Of a stretch of 64,000 nt of DNA, positions 37,043 to 46,800 are shown piece after piece (position 1 is the first letter of the stretch; each line of letters starts with the position of its first letter). This DNA is from Burkholderiaceae bacterium (GTDB lineage Bacteria; Pseudomonadota; Gammaproteobacteria; Burkholderiales; Burkholderiaceae_C), in assembly GCA_019745555.1 (NCBI GenBank), contig JAIESX010000002.1, positions 161,191-225,190 on the forward strand. Direction: 5' to 3'. The notes beneath the pieces are model-generated. The model searched no databases. It was not told where the DNA came from and saw only the letters and a program-made list of their open reading frames with translations. The position numbers and the translations under genes were made by a program.

Positions 37043-38839
37043 ATGGCTCTCGTAGAAATCAAGGTTCCGGATATCGGCGACTTCGACTCGGTGGCGGTCA
37101 TCGAGGTGCTGGTCAAGGTGGGTGACACCATCAAGCCCGAGCAAAGCCTGATCACCGTGGAGTCCGACAAGGCCTCCATGGAAATCCCGTCCAGCCAAGG
37201 CGGGGTGGTCAAGGAACTCAAGGTCAAGCTCGGTGACAAGGTGAAAGAAGGTTCGGTGGTGCTGCTGCTCGAATCGTCCGTAGCCGCCGCTCCGGCTCCC
37301 GCGCCTGCTGCACCTGCCGCTGCGCCTGCAGCTCCGCAAGCTGCCGCCCCCGCCCCGGTCGCGGCCAGTTTCGGCGGCAGCGCCGATCTTGACTGCGACG
37401 TGCTCGTGCTCGGCGGCGGCCCGGGCGGCTACTCGGCGGCCTTCCGCGCGGCCGACCTCGGCCTCAAGGTCGTGCTGGTCGAGCGCTACGCCACGCTGGG
37501 TGGCGTCTGTCTGAACGTGGGCTGCATCCCGTCCAAGGCCCTGCTGCATGTGGCGGCCGTGATGGATGAGGCCAGCCATCTGGCCGACCTGGGTGTGGAC
37601 TTCGGCAAGCCTGTCGTGAACATCGACAAGCTGCGCGGTCACAAGGAGAAGGTGATCGGCAAGCTCACGGGCGGCCTGGCTGCCATGGCCAAGATGCGCA
37701 AGGTCACCGTCGTGCGTGGCTACGGTGCCTTCGTCGGGCCCAACCACCTCGAGGTGGAGGAGACCACGGGCGCGGCTCAGGACAAGACGGGCAAGAAGCA
37801 GGTCGTGGCCTTCAGGAAGGCCATCATCGCCGTCGGCTCGCAGGCCGTGCGCCTGCCTTTCCTGCCCGACGATCCGCGCATCGTGGACTCCACGGGTGCA
37901 TTGGCCCTGGGCCAGACGCCCAAGAAGATGCTCATCATCGGCGGCGGCATCATCGGCCTGGAAATGGGCACGGTCTACAGCACGCTGGGCGCCCGCCTCG
38001 ACGTGGTGGAAATGCTCGACGGCCTGATGCAGGGCGCGGACCGCGACCTGGTCAAGGTCTGGGAAAAGATGAACAAGCCGCGCTTCGACAACATCATGTT
38101 GAAGACCAAGACGGTGGGCGCGCAGGCCACGCCCGCGGGCATCAAGGTGCAGTTCGAGGGCCTGGACGGTACCAAGAGCGAAGGCACCTACGACCTCGTG
38201 CTGCAGGCCGTGGGCCGCACACCCAACGGCAAGAAGATCGCCGCCGACAAGGCAGGCGTGGCGGTGACGGACCGCGGCTTCATCAACGTCGACATCCAGA
38301 TGCGCACCAATGTGCCGCACATCTTCGCCATCGGCGACATCGTGGGCCAGCCCATGCTGGCGCACAAGGCTGTGCATGAGGCGCACGTGGCGGCGGAAGT
38401 CATTGCCGGGGAGCTGCAGGGCAACAAGGAGCTGGCCTCGGCCGCCTTCAACGCCCGCGTGATCCCCAGCGTGGCCTACACGGATCCCGAAGTGGCCTGG
38501 GTGGGCCTGACCGAAGACCAGGCCAGGGCGCAGGGCGTCAAGGTCAAGAAGGGCCTCTTCCCCTGGAGCGCCTCGGGCCGCGCGATTGCCAACACGCGCG
38601 ACGAAGGTTTCACCAAACTGCTGTTCGACGAGGAGACGCACCGTATTGTCGGCGGCGGCATCGTGGGCACGCACGCGGGCGACATGATCGGCGAGATCGC
38701 GCTGGCCATCGAGATGGGGGCTGATGCCGTGGACATCGGCAAGACCATCCATCCGCATCCCACGCTGGGCGAAAGCATCGGCATGGCCGCGGAAGTGGCG
38801 CACGGTTCCTGCACCGACGTGCCGCCAGCGCGCAAGTAA
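37043..38839 (+). CDS. lpdA: Dihydrolipoamide dehydrogenase (E3) with N-terminal lipoyl domain
   Basis: The 598-residue protein has a lipoyl domain (1-75, Lys43 in ESDKASME), an Ala/Pro linker (about 78-110) and a full flavoprotein disulfide reductase: [16 protein letters not shown], redox cysteines in [20 protein letters not shown] site [28 protein letters not shown] and the C-terminal catalytic HPHPTLGES. It reoxidises lipoyl groups and makes NADH. Lipoyl-bearing E3 is known in Burkholderiales such as Ralstonia. It starts 19 bases after aceF and ends at a strong terminator. Confidence 0.96.
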   Translation: MALVEIKVPDIGDFDSVAVIEVLVKVGDTIKPEQSLITVESDKASMEIPSSQGGVVKELKVKLGDKVKEGSVVLLLESSVAAAPAPAPAAPAAAPAAPQAAAPAPVAASFGGSADLDCDVLVLGGGPGGYSAAFRAADLGLKVVLVERYATLGGVCLNVGCIPSKALLHVAAVMDEASHLADLGVDFGKPVVNIDKLRGHKEKVIGKLTGGLAAMAKMRKVTVVRGYGAFVGPNHLEVEETTGAAQDKTGKKQVVAFRKAIIAVGSQAVRLPFLPDDPRIVDSTGALALGQTPKKMLIIGGGIIGLEMGTVYSTLGARLDVVEMLDGLMQGADRDLVKVWEKMNKPRFDNIMLKTKTVGAQATPAGIKVQFEGLDGTKSEGTYDLVLQAVGRTPNGKKIAADKAGVAVTDRGFINVDIQMRTNVPHIFAIGDIVGQPMLAHKAVHEAHVAAEVIAGELQGNKELASAAFNARVIPSVAYTDPEVAWVGLTEDQARAQGVKVKKGLFPWSASGRAIANTRDEGFTKLLFDEETHRIVGGGIVGTHAGDMIGEIALAIEMGADAVDIGKTIHPHPTLGESIGMAAEVAHGSCTDVPPARK

Positions 38840-38859
38840 ACGCAAGAGCGATCCATCGC

Positions 38860-38893
38860 AAAGGCCTCACCCTTGGGTGAGGCCTTTGTCTTT
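38860..38893 (+). terminator. Rho-independent terminator of the aceE-aceF-lpdA operon
   Basis: AAAGGCCTCACCC at 38860-38872 pairs perfectly with GGGTGAGGCCTTT at 38875-38887, followed by GTCTTTC. The 13-bp stem lies 20 bases behind the lpdA stop. Confidence 0.87.
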
Positions 38894-38995
38894 CAGGGCT
38901 GGCCTCGTCATCTGGCCGATCACCTGTAACGGCTCGGTACAGGGGAGCCGGGCCCGGCCTCTACAATGAAACGTCCAGCACCCGCCACGATTGCC

Positions 38996-41404
38996 ATGAA
39001 CTTTCTCCGCCCGCTCTGGAGCTGGTTGCGTTCCTCCTTTGTTCCGTTCCTCAAGACCCGGGTCCTGCCGGTTTTGCGCCACCGGGTGTTCCGTGTCCTC
39101 GTCCTGCTGTCTGCGCTGGGCCTGAGCGGCTATCTCTACTACCTTGATGTCACCATCCGCGAGGCCTTCGACGGACGCAAGTTCGCCGTGCCGGCGCGCG
39201 TCTATGGCCGTGCGCTGGAGGTCTATCCGGGGCTGAAGCTCACGCCGGCGCAGCTGGTCGAGGAACTGCGCTCCGTCGGCTACCGGGAGAACCCGCGGCC
39301 CGACCAGGAGGCGACCTACCGTTACACCCTGGCGGGGGTGGAATTCACGAGCCGCGAGTTCGCGTTCTGGGACGGCCTGCAGCCCATGCAGCGCCTGCGC
39401 GTCGAGTTTGCCGATGGTGTGGTGGCGCTGATCCAGGAGCGGGGCGGTAAGGACAGGGACCTTCCCTTGCTGCGCCTGGAGCCACCTCAGATCGGCGGCA
39501 TCTACCCGGGCCACAACGAAGATCGTGATCTGCTGCGCCTGTCGCAGGTTCCCCAGACCCTGATCGACGCGCTGATCGCCATCGAGGACCGCAAGTTCTA
39601 CACCCACTGGGGCATCGATCCGCGTGGCATCGCGCGGGCGCTGTACAAGACCCTGAGCGGCCAGCGCATCGAGGGCGGCAGTACGCTGACCCAGCAGCTG
39701 GTGAAGAACTTCTTCCTGACCTCCGAGCGCACCCTCACGCGCAAGGCCAACGAGGTCCTGATGGCCATGCTGCTGGAGCTGCACTACAGCAAGGACGAGA
39801 TCCTCGAGACCTATCTCAACGAGATCTATCTGGGGCAGGATGCCAACCGTGCCATTCACGGCGTGGGCCTGGCCAGCTACTTCTATTTCGACCGTCCCCT
39901 GGACCGGCTGGAACTGCACGAGATCGCCACCCTGGTGGGCATGATCAAGGGGCCGGCCATCTACGATCCACGCCGCAAGCCGGAGCAGGCGCTGCAGCGG
40001 CGCAACATCGTGCTGCAGGAGATGGTCAGGCTCGATGCCATCACCCAGGAGGAGTTCGTGCGCGCCCGGCAGAAGCCGCTCGGGGTGGTGCCGCGCGCGC
40101 CGACCGGCACCTCGCCTTATCCCGCCTTCCTGCAGTACGTGCATCGCCAGCTGCAGCGGGATTACCGCGAGGAGGATCTGCGCAGCGAAGGCCTGCGGAT
40201 CTTCACGACGCTGGACCCGCGCATCCAGCGCTCGGCGGAACAGGCGCTCTCCCAGCGGCTGGCCCAGATCGAAAAGACCCGCAAGCTGCCGCTCAACAGC
40301 CTGGAGGGGGCCGTGGTGGTCAGCAGCACCCAGAACGGCGAGGTGCAGGCCATGGTCGGTGGGCGCCAGGCCCGCTACGCGGGCTACAACCGTGCCCTTG
40401 ATGCCAAGCGCCAGATCGGCTCGCTGGCCAAGCCCATCGTGTACCTCACGGCGCTGGAGAATCCGGCGAAGTACACCCTGGTCACACCGCTGGACGACAG
40501 CGAACTGGTCTGGCGTGAGCGGGGCTCCCCGGACTGGAAGCCGAAGAACTACGACAACAAGTTCAATGGCCAGGTGCCGCTGCGCTCGGCACTGGCTCGC
40601 TCGCTGAATGTCTCGACGGCTCGTCTGGGCATCGAGCTGGGCGTCGACCGCATCCTGGACAAGCTGCCGCGTTTCGGCATCGAACAGCGTCCGGCGGCCT
40701 TTCCTTCCTCGTTGCTGGGCGCGTATGAGCTGTCGGTCCTCGAGGTCACCCAGATGTACCAGACCTTTGCCGATGGCGGTTTCCGCACACCGCTGCGTGC
40801 CATCCGCGACATCGTCACCGCCGACGGCCAGCCCTTGCAGCGCTATCCACTGACCGTGGAGGCGGTCGCTGCGGCGGCGCCGGTCTATCTGCTGACGACG
40901 GCGTTGCAGGGCGCGGTGAAGGAGGGGACGGCGCAGGGCCTGAGCAACTGGGTGCCGGCCGACATCCAGGTGGCCGGCAAGACGGGGACGACGGACGACT
41001 TGCGCGACAGCTGGTTCGCGGGCTACACCGGCGATCACGTCGCGGTGGTCTGGGTGGGTCGTGATGACAACACCTCGACCGGGCTGACGGGCAGCAATGG
41101 CGCCCTGACCGTCTGGGGCGAGATGATGAAAGACCTGCATCCTGAGCCCCTGCAGCCGCTCATGCCCGAAGACATCGAACTGGCTGCCGTGGCGCCCCCC
41201 GCGGGCATGAGTGCGGAGGAAGCATGCCTGAGTTCCCCGCTCCTGCCCTTCATCAAGGGGTCGGCGCCTGCCGGTGTGGTGCCCTGCGATCCGTCCGCCT
41301 TGCCGCAGCCGGGGGTGCAGGATGCCCTGCCAGGCAGCGGCGACGGGGCGGCCGCGAAAGATTCATCCTCCCAGCGCAGCTGGTTCCGAAGGTTGTTCGA
41401 CTGA
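38996..41404 (+). CDS. mrcB: Penicillin-binding protein 1B (bifunctional class A PBP)
   Basis: The protein (802 residues from the ATG at 38996) has a short cytoplasmic tail, one membrane helix (about VFRVLVLLSALGLSGYLYYL), a UB2H-like segment (ARVYGRALEVYPGLKLTPAQLVEELRSVGYREN) specific to PBP1b, a GT51 glycosyltransferase (catalytic Glu in IAIEDRKFYTHWGID, then EGGSTLTQQLVKN) and a transpeptidase (Ser in GSLAKP, SLNVSTARLG, KTGTTDDLRDSWFAGY). It polymerises and cross-links peptidoglycan. An earlier in-frame ATG at 38966 overlaps a TACAAT -10-like box, so I prefer 38996. The overlapping TPR lipoprotein gene behind it is a likely cofactor. Confidence 0.93.
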   Translation: MNFLRPLWSWLRSSFVPFLKTRVLPVLRHRVFRVLVLLSALGLSGYLYYLDVTIREAFDGRKFAVPARVYGRALEVYPGLKLTPAQLVEELRSVGYRENPRPDQEATYRYTLAGVEFTSREFAFWDGLQPMQRLRVEFADGVVALIQERGGKDRDLPLLRLEPPQIGGIYPGHNEDRDLLRLSQVPQTLIDALIAIEDRKFYTHWGIDPRGIARALYKTLSGQRIEGGSTLTQQLVKNFFLTSERTLTRKANEVLMAMLLELHYSKDEILETYLNEIYLGQDANRAIHGVGLASYFYFDRPLDRLELHEIATLVGMIKGPAIYDPRRKPEQALQRRNIVLQEMVRLDAITQEEFVRARQKPLGVVPRAPTGTSPYPAFLQYVHRQLQRDYREEDLRSEGLRIFTTLDPRIQRSAEQALSQRLAQIEKTRKLPLNSLEGAVVVSSTQNGEVQAMVGGRQARYAGYNRALDAKRQIGSLAKPIVYLTALENPAKYTLVTPLDDSELVWRERGSPDWKPKNYDNKFNGQVPLRSALARSLNVSTARLGIELGVDRILDKLPRFGIEQRPAAFPSSLLGAYELSVLEVTQMYQTFADGGFRTPLRAIRDIVTADGQPLQRYPLTVEAVAAAAPVYLLTTALQGAVKEGTAQGLSNWVPADIQVAGKTGTTDDLRDSWFAGYTGDHVAVVWVGRDDNTSTGLTGSNGALTVWGEMMKDLHPEPLQPLMPEDIELAAVAPPAGMSAEEACLSSPLLPFIKGSAPAGVVPCDPSALPQPGVQDALPGSGDGAAAKDSSSQRSWFRRLFD

Positions 41405-41976
41405 TGAAACGATACTTTGTCTATGGCCTGGCGAGCGCGTTCTTGCTGCTGGCCGGTTGTGCCAGCGTCGGCACCACCTCGACGCCTGCCCCGGTCGCAG
41501 AGGCGACGTCCCCCCAGGCAACCCCTCCATCCATGAGCACCCCGCGGCCCGAGACGCAGGTGCAGACCAGTCCGGTGCCGGGCGGTGAGGCGCAGCCGGG
41601 GGCCGAGCTCCCTGCGACCCCCGAGCCTCCCCCCCTGCCGCCAGCGTCCGGTAACCGCGCCGTGATGGCCTTGCTCGATCGTGCGCAGACCGATGCTGAC
41701 GCCGGTCGCCCGGATGCGGCCAGCGCGACCCTGGAGCGCGCCCTGCGCATCGAGCCGCGCAATGCACGCCTGTGGCATGAGCTGGCCCAGCTTCGTCTGG
41801 CGCAGGGGCAGTACGCCCAGGCCATCTCGCTGGCCCAGAAGTCCAACAGTTTCGCGGGCGCGCAACGGCAGCTGCAGGCCCTGAATTGGCGGGTGATCGG
41901 GCAGGCCCGGATTGCCCAAGGCAATCCGGATGCCGGTCAGAGGGCGCTCAGCCGGGCGGCGGCGCTGGAGCAGTGA
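41404..41976 (+). CDS. TPR-containing outer-membrane lipoprotein, LpoP-like candidate activator of PBP1b
   Basis: The 190-residue protein has a lipoprotein signal (FVYGLASAFLLLAGC), a proline/threonine-rich spacer of about 75 residues and a C-terminal tetratricopeptide-like domain (ALLDRAQTDADAGRPDAASATLERALRIEPRNARLWHELAQLRLAQGQYAQAISLAQKS). The ATG overlaps the mrcB stop codon by one base (TGATG), so translation is coupled. In Pseudomonas aeruginosa, LpoP is a TPR lipoprotein encoded directly behind the PBP1b gene and activates that enzyme. The same gene order, lipobox, spacer and TPR support the same role here; it is inferred, not shown. A terminator with a TTCG loop follows. Confidence 0.75.
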   Translation: MKRYFVYGLASAFLLLAGCASVGTTSTPAPVAEATSPQATPPSMSTPRPETQVQTSPVPGGEAQPGAELPATPEPPPLPPASGNRAVMALLDRAQTDADAGRPDAASATLERALRIEPRNARLWHELAQLRLAQGQYAQAISLAQKSNSFAGAQRQLQALNWRVIGQARIAQGNPDAGQRALSRAAALEQ

Positions 41977-42019
41977 TCTGAGCGCCGGCTGGCGCCCGGT
42001 TCGCCGGTCCTTCTCCACG

Positions 42020-42049
42020 GAACGGGCACCTTCGGGTGCCCGTTCTGCT
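42020..42049 (+). terminator. Rho-independent terminator behind mrcB-lpoP-like operon
   Basis: GAACGGGCACC (42020-42030) pairs with GGTGCCCGTTC (42035-42045) around a stable TTCG tetraloop. The following TGCTTT is a weak T tract. Confidence 0.7.
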
Positions 42050-42092
42050 TTCCGGGCCGCGATGCTGGGTGTGCCCCTGTCTCTTGTATTTC

Positions 42093-42129
42093 TGTAACAA
42101 ATCATTACACTGCGTTACATCAAGTTACA
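42093..42129 (+). promoter_or_regulatory. Phased TTACA repeats upstream of the two-partner secretion genes
   Basis: TTACA occurs at 42105-42109, 42115-42119 and 42125-42129, exactly 10 bp apart. An inverted TGTAA is at 42093-42097. The last two repeats form TACATCAAGTTACA, close to the TACATNTNGTTACA box reported for the OmpR-family regulator RstA. The region is AT-rich compared with its flanks and ends 46 bases before the tpsB-type gene. One-turn spacing suggests binding on one face of the helix. Confidence 0.6.
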
Positions 42130-42174
42130 TATGGGGTGTCGGTCGCCCCAGTCGATCTGACCTGAGGGGGGAAG

Positions 42175-43848
42175 ATGGAACGCAAGCTTGGAATCCTGCT
42201 CGCCTTGCTCTTGCTGGGACAGAGCGCCCGCGCGCAGACCGTCGTTCCTCCCGCGAGCACGGACCCAGGCCGTGTGAGGGACCGTATCGAGGCGCCTCTC
42301 AGTCCGCCAGGCGCGACGCGGCTGCCCGAGATCAAGGGGGCCGGGCAGGAGCCGGTCCCGGACGTCATCCGGGCCTTGCGTGTGACTTTGTCGGCCGTGC
42401 GCGTCGAAGGCAGCACGGTCTACAGTGCCGAGCAATTGCAGACCCTGACGTCTGCCTATGTCGGGCGCGAGATCGGTGGCGCCGAGATCTACGCCCTGGC
42501 CCAAGCGCTGACGACGCGCTATCGCAACGATGGCTATTTCCTGTCGCTGGTCATCGTGCCGCCGCAGTCGGTGGCCGGTGGCGCGCTGACCCTGCGGGCC
42601 ATCGAGGGTTATGTGGCCCGGGTGCGGGTCGAGGGTGATCCCCGCCTGCGCGAACGGCTGCAGGAGATCGGGGCGCAGATCCAGGCCACGCGCCCGCTCT
42701 CGGCCGAGGTGCTCGAGCGCTATCTGCTGATCGCCAACGATTTTCCGGGTCTGCGTCTGCGCAGCGTGCTCTCGCCCTCGCAGACCTTGGGGGCGGCCGA
42801 CCTGACCCTGATCGCCAGCGTGCGGGATGTCGAAGGCTTCTACAGCTACGACAACTACGGCAGTCGCTACCTGGGGCCCGGCCAGAGCACGGCGGGTCTG
42901 ACGGTCAACCAGCTGCTTGGCATCAACGACCAGTGGCGCCTCATCGGGGCTGGCACGGGCAACAGCGAGATGGGCTATGTCCAGCTCTCCTACACCCAGA
43001 CCATCGGTATCGAGGGCGTTCAGCTCAACGCCTCGGCTTCTCGGGCCCGCACCCGGCCCGGGGATACGCTGCGGGCTTTCGACGTGCGCGGCTATTCGGA
43101 CGCCTGGACCCTGGGCCTCGCCTATCCCTGGCTGCGTACCCGCAACCAGAGCGTCTCGGTGCGAATCGCCTACGACCATGCGGACATACGCAGTGACATC
43201 CTCGGTGCGCGGGTCAGCGAAGACCACATCCGCGCCTTGCGTGCCGGCCTGGGCTGGCGCGTGCTCGATGCGCTGGGCGGGCAGAACACCCTGGACCTGG
43301 ACTACAGCAAGGGTCTGGGTGGCACGCAGGAAGACGATCAGCTCAAGAGCCGGGTCGGCGCCGACGGGCAGTTCAGCAAGGTGACGATGGAATACACGCG
43401 CCAGCAACCGCTCGGTGGCCGCTGGTCCCTGGGTCTGGGCCTGGCCGGGCAGTGGACACCGGAGCGGCCCTTGCTCTCGTCCGAGCAGTTCGCGCTGGGC
43501 GGCCGGCGCTACGGCCGGGCCTACGACGCGGCCGAGCTGGTGGGCGACCGGGGCTGGGCCCTGCGCATCGAGCCGCGCCACCATGGCGCGAGCGATGGCT
43601 ACTGGCTGCGTGCCTGGCAGCTCTTCGGTTTCTATGACGTGGGGGAGGTCGGGCGTTTCGGCACCCAGTCGGCCGGCACCCCCTGGCACCAGAGCCTGGC
43701 TTCGGCGGGCCTGGGCACCCGCCTGCATCTGGTCGGCTCGGCCACCGTACAGCTTGAAGCAGCCTGGCCCATGACCAGAACGCCAGCCAGTCAGTCGGGC
43801 GACGGCAAGTCGGCGCGCCTGCTGGGCTCGCTGATCATTTCCTTCTAG
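42175..43848 (+). CDS. Two-partner secretion outer-membrane transporter (TpsB, ShlB/FhaC/HecB family)
   Basis: The 557-residue protein has a signal peptide (LGILLALLLLGQSARA), a proline-rich N-terminal segment, then a POTRA region around residues 75-155 (VRVEGSTVYSAEQLQTL, ALTTRYRNDGYFLSLVIVPPQ, LRAIEGYVARVRVEGD). A 16-strand type beta-barrel follows to the terminal SLIISF ending in Phe. The L6 loop motif of the family appears as ALGGRRYGRAYD, with Ala where Gly is usual (GRGY). It should move the exoprotein encoded next through the outer membrane. A GGGGGGAAG ribosome site precedes the ATG. Confidence 0.9.
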   Translation: MERKLGILLALLLLGQSARAQTVVPPASTDPGRVRDRIEAPLSPPGATRLPEIKGAGQEPVPDVIRALRVTLSAVRVEGSTVYSAEQLQTLTSAYVGREIGGAEIYALAQALTTRYRNDGYFLSLVIVPPQSVAGGALTLRAIEGYVARVRVEGDPRLRERLQEIGAQIQATRPLSAEVLERYLLIANDFPGLRLRSVLSPSQTLGAADLTLIASVRDVEGFYSYDNYGSRYLGPGQSTAGLTVNQLLGINDQWRLIGAGTGNSEMGYVQLSYTQTIGIEGVQLNASASRARTRPGDTLRAFDVRGYSDAWTLGLAYPWLRTRNQSVSVRIAYDHADIRSDILGARVSEDHIRALRAGLGWRVLDALGGQNTLDLDYSKGLGGTQEDDQLKSRVGADGQFSKVTMEYTRQQPLGGRWSLGLGLAGQWTPERPLLSSEQFALGGRRYGRAYDAAELVGDRGWALRIEPRHHGASDGYWLRAWQLFGFYDVGEVGRFGTQSAGTPWHQSLASAGLGTRLHLVGSATVQLEAAWPMTRTPASQSGDGKSARLLGSLIISF

Positions 43849-43874
43849 CAGTCTCCGTGGAAAGGGGCAGCATC

Positions 43875-46800
43875 ATGAAAAGTCGGCAACGGTTCCCGCA
43901 ACCCCGGCGTTTGCGTGCACAGCGCGATCCCAGGCTTCCCAAGGCCCTGCCTTGGGCCCTGGCCCTGTGCTTCGGTGCCCCGGTGGGCGCGCAACCCATC
44001 AATCCTTCGACCCCCGGCCTGCCCATGGGTGGCAACCTGGTTGCAGGCAGTGTGAGCAGCGCACAGATCGCTGATCATCTGACGCTGACCCAGACTGGCA
44101 ACCGCGCCATCATCGACTGGCAGTCCTTCAATATCGCAGCGGGCAAGGCGGTGGCGTTCGTGCAGCCTGGCGCAAATGCTGCCGTGTTGAACCGTGTCTC
44201 GGAAGCAGGAGGGCTTTCGCAGATCTACGGCAGCCTGCAGGCCAATGGCATGGTGCTGCTGATGAACCCCAACGGTGTGCTGTTCGGCAACGGGGCGAAC
44301 GTCAACGTGGGCGCGCTGATCGCCACCACGGGCACGGTGGACCCGAGCCGCTTTGTGGATGAGGTCAACCCCGGTTTCGTCGTCATCAGCGGAGCCACAG
44401 GAACCGTGCGCAACCAGGGGCAGATCACGGCGCAGAACGCCGGTCTCGTGGCCCTGGTTGCGCCCTCGGTGATCAACGAGGGGCAGGTCATGGCCACGGG
44501 CGGGCGCATCGCGCTGGCCGGCAGCGACCGTGCCACGGTCAGCCTCAACGGCGGGCTTTTTGAGTTTGCCCTGCCCGCCGGGGCGACCGGCGCCCTGGTG
44601 CACAACACCAGCGTTGCCAGCCTCGCAGGGGGGCAACTGCTCTTGAGCACGGGCGATGCGGCCGGCCTGCTGACCGGCACCATCAACCTCGAAGGCGTGC
44701 AGCAGGCCAGCAGCGCCATCGTGGTCGACGGCGGTACGGTGGAACTGCGAACCGCAATCGATGCGCCCGTGCTCAGCGGCAACTCCAGGCGCATCGAGGT
44801 CAGCCCGAACGCACGCGTGGCCGACGCCGTGAAGATCGCGCGCACCGGCAGCGCAGGCGACGGCGCAACGCTTGCCCTCATGGCCGGCGAGCACACGCAA
44901 CCCATCGTGCTGGACAAGGCCAACCTCACGCTGCAGGGCGAGGCGGGCGCACGTTTGCTCGTGTCCGATCTGGCCGAAGTCAACGGCATCAGCATCCGGG
45001 CCCATCACGTGACCGTGGAGAACCTGGAGATCGCCGGGCCAGTGAATCAGCCCTACGTAGACTATTACGCGACGCCCCGTGCCAACATCAGCCGTGGCAT
45101 CGCGGTGGCCGATGGCGTCAGCAGCTTCACGATACGCAACAACAACCTCCACGACCTGCGCACCGGCATCCTGGTCCACGGCCGCAACAGCACGGGCAGC
45201 ATCACGGACAACCGCATCGAGAACACCAAGAGCGGCATCTCGGTGCAATACACCGATGGCAGCGGCATCTCCATTGCCGGCAACACCCAGGGCGCGGAGG
45301 GCAATGAATGGGGTGTGAACCTGCACCTCAACGGCCACCTGGACGGCAGCGGCAACATCCTGAGTAACAGTCCGCCCATCGCCGCCGCCCCCAGCCTGAC
45401 CTGGCAGCAGGCCCTGCTGGATCTGAGCACGGCCAACAGCGGCTGGAGCGTGCAGGATCAGGGCTACACCAGCGCCAACCGCACGCACGTGCAGGTGGCC
45501 GGCACCGGTACCGCCGGCAACCAGGGCAGTGTGCTGACACCGATCAACACCGTGCAGGGCGGTATCAACGCTGTGGTCAGTGGCGGAACGGTGCACGTGG
45601 CCTCCGGCAGCTACACGCAGAACTCGACACTCAACGTCAACAAGCCGCTGACCCTGGCCGGTGCGGGCGAGTCGACGACGACCCTCGATGCGCGCGTCAT
45701 CACCTCAGGCTACGGCATGCTCGTCACAGCCGACAACGTCACCCTGCGCGACTTCACCTTCTACGGCCCGTCCGCCTTCTATGCGTCGGCCTACGGCATC
45801 AAGGTCTCACCCTCGGGCAATGCGGACGCACGCCTGCGCAACTTCAGCATCATGAACGTCACGAGCCGCGGTGCTGGCAAGGCCGAGCTGGATCTCAACG
45901 GCGTGGATGGCGCGCTGATCGATCACGTGACGCTCGACGGCGCGCCGGTTTCCGGTGGTACGGGCGGCAGCGCGGGCGCAGGCCTGCAGCTCACCGATAC
46001 GGCTAACGTCACCGTGCGCCACACGACCACGCGCAACAACGACTGGGGTGGCGTCGCGCTCTACCAGGCCAACCGCAGCTACAACCAGCAGACGAACAAC
46101 ATCCACATCGAAGGCAGCAACCAGTTCAACGAACTGAACCCCATCTATCTGCAGGACGAATCGACCCTGCATGATTTCGGCAGCCTCGAGATCGCCGGCT
46201 TCGGCTACGCGGTGCGCAACAATGCCAGCCCCGGCAGCAGCCAGTACACCTGGCTGCAGGCCACGCGGCAGAAAGCCTATGACTGGGCCGTCAACCTGCC
46301 GGGCCTCACGTCCAGCACCATCCAGGGCTGGAGCGGCACGGGCCTGACGCAGCGCTACGAGGTCGGCGTGGGCAACCTGCAGGCCGGCGGCAGCCAGGCC
46401 ATGTCCATCGCGGCCGCCATCGCGCGCGCTGACAGCGGTGCTACGGTAGCCGTGGCCGACGGCAGTTATGCCGAGCAGGTGCAGGTGGAGCGCCGGCAGA
46501 TGCTACAGTTCGGCGCGGTGACGCTTCAGGGGCTGAATCTTGCCGCCACGGCTGCGGGTTCGGGCATTTCAGGGCAGCTCACCGTCGACGGGTCGGCGGG
46601 GATCATCGTCGATGCCGACGTGCGGCTGCTGGGCGACACGCGCCTGGCCACCACGGGCAGCGACATCCGCCTCAACGGTGATGTACAGAACAGCGCTGGC
46701 GTGGCCCGTGATCTGAGGCTGGTCGCCGGCAGCGGCAGCAGCCGCGGCAACGTCAGCATGCATAGCGGCGGCACACAGGGTGATCCGCTCAGGCACTTCG

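Noticed and set aside
38867..41140. 757-codon minus-strand open frame opposite mrcB
   Set aside because: Antisense shadow; it also begins inside mrcB and ends in the lpdA terminator.
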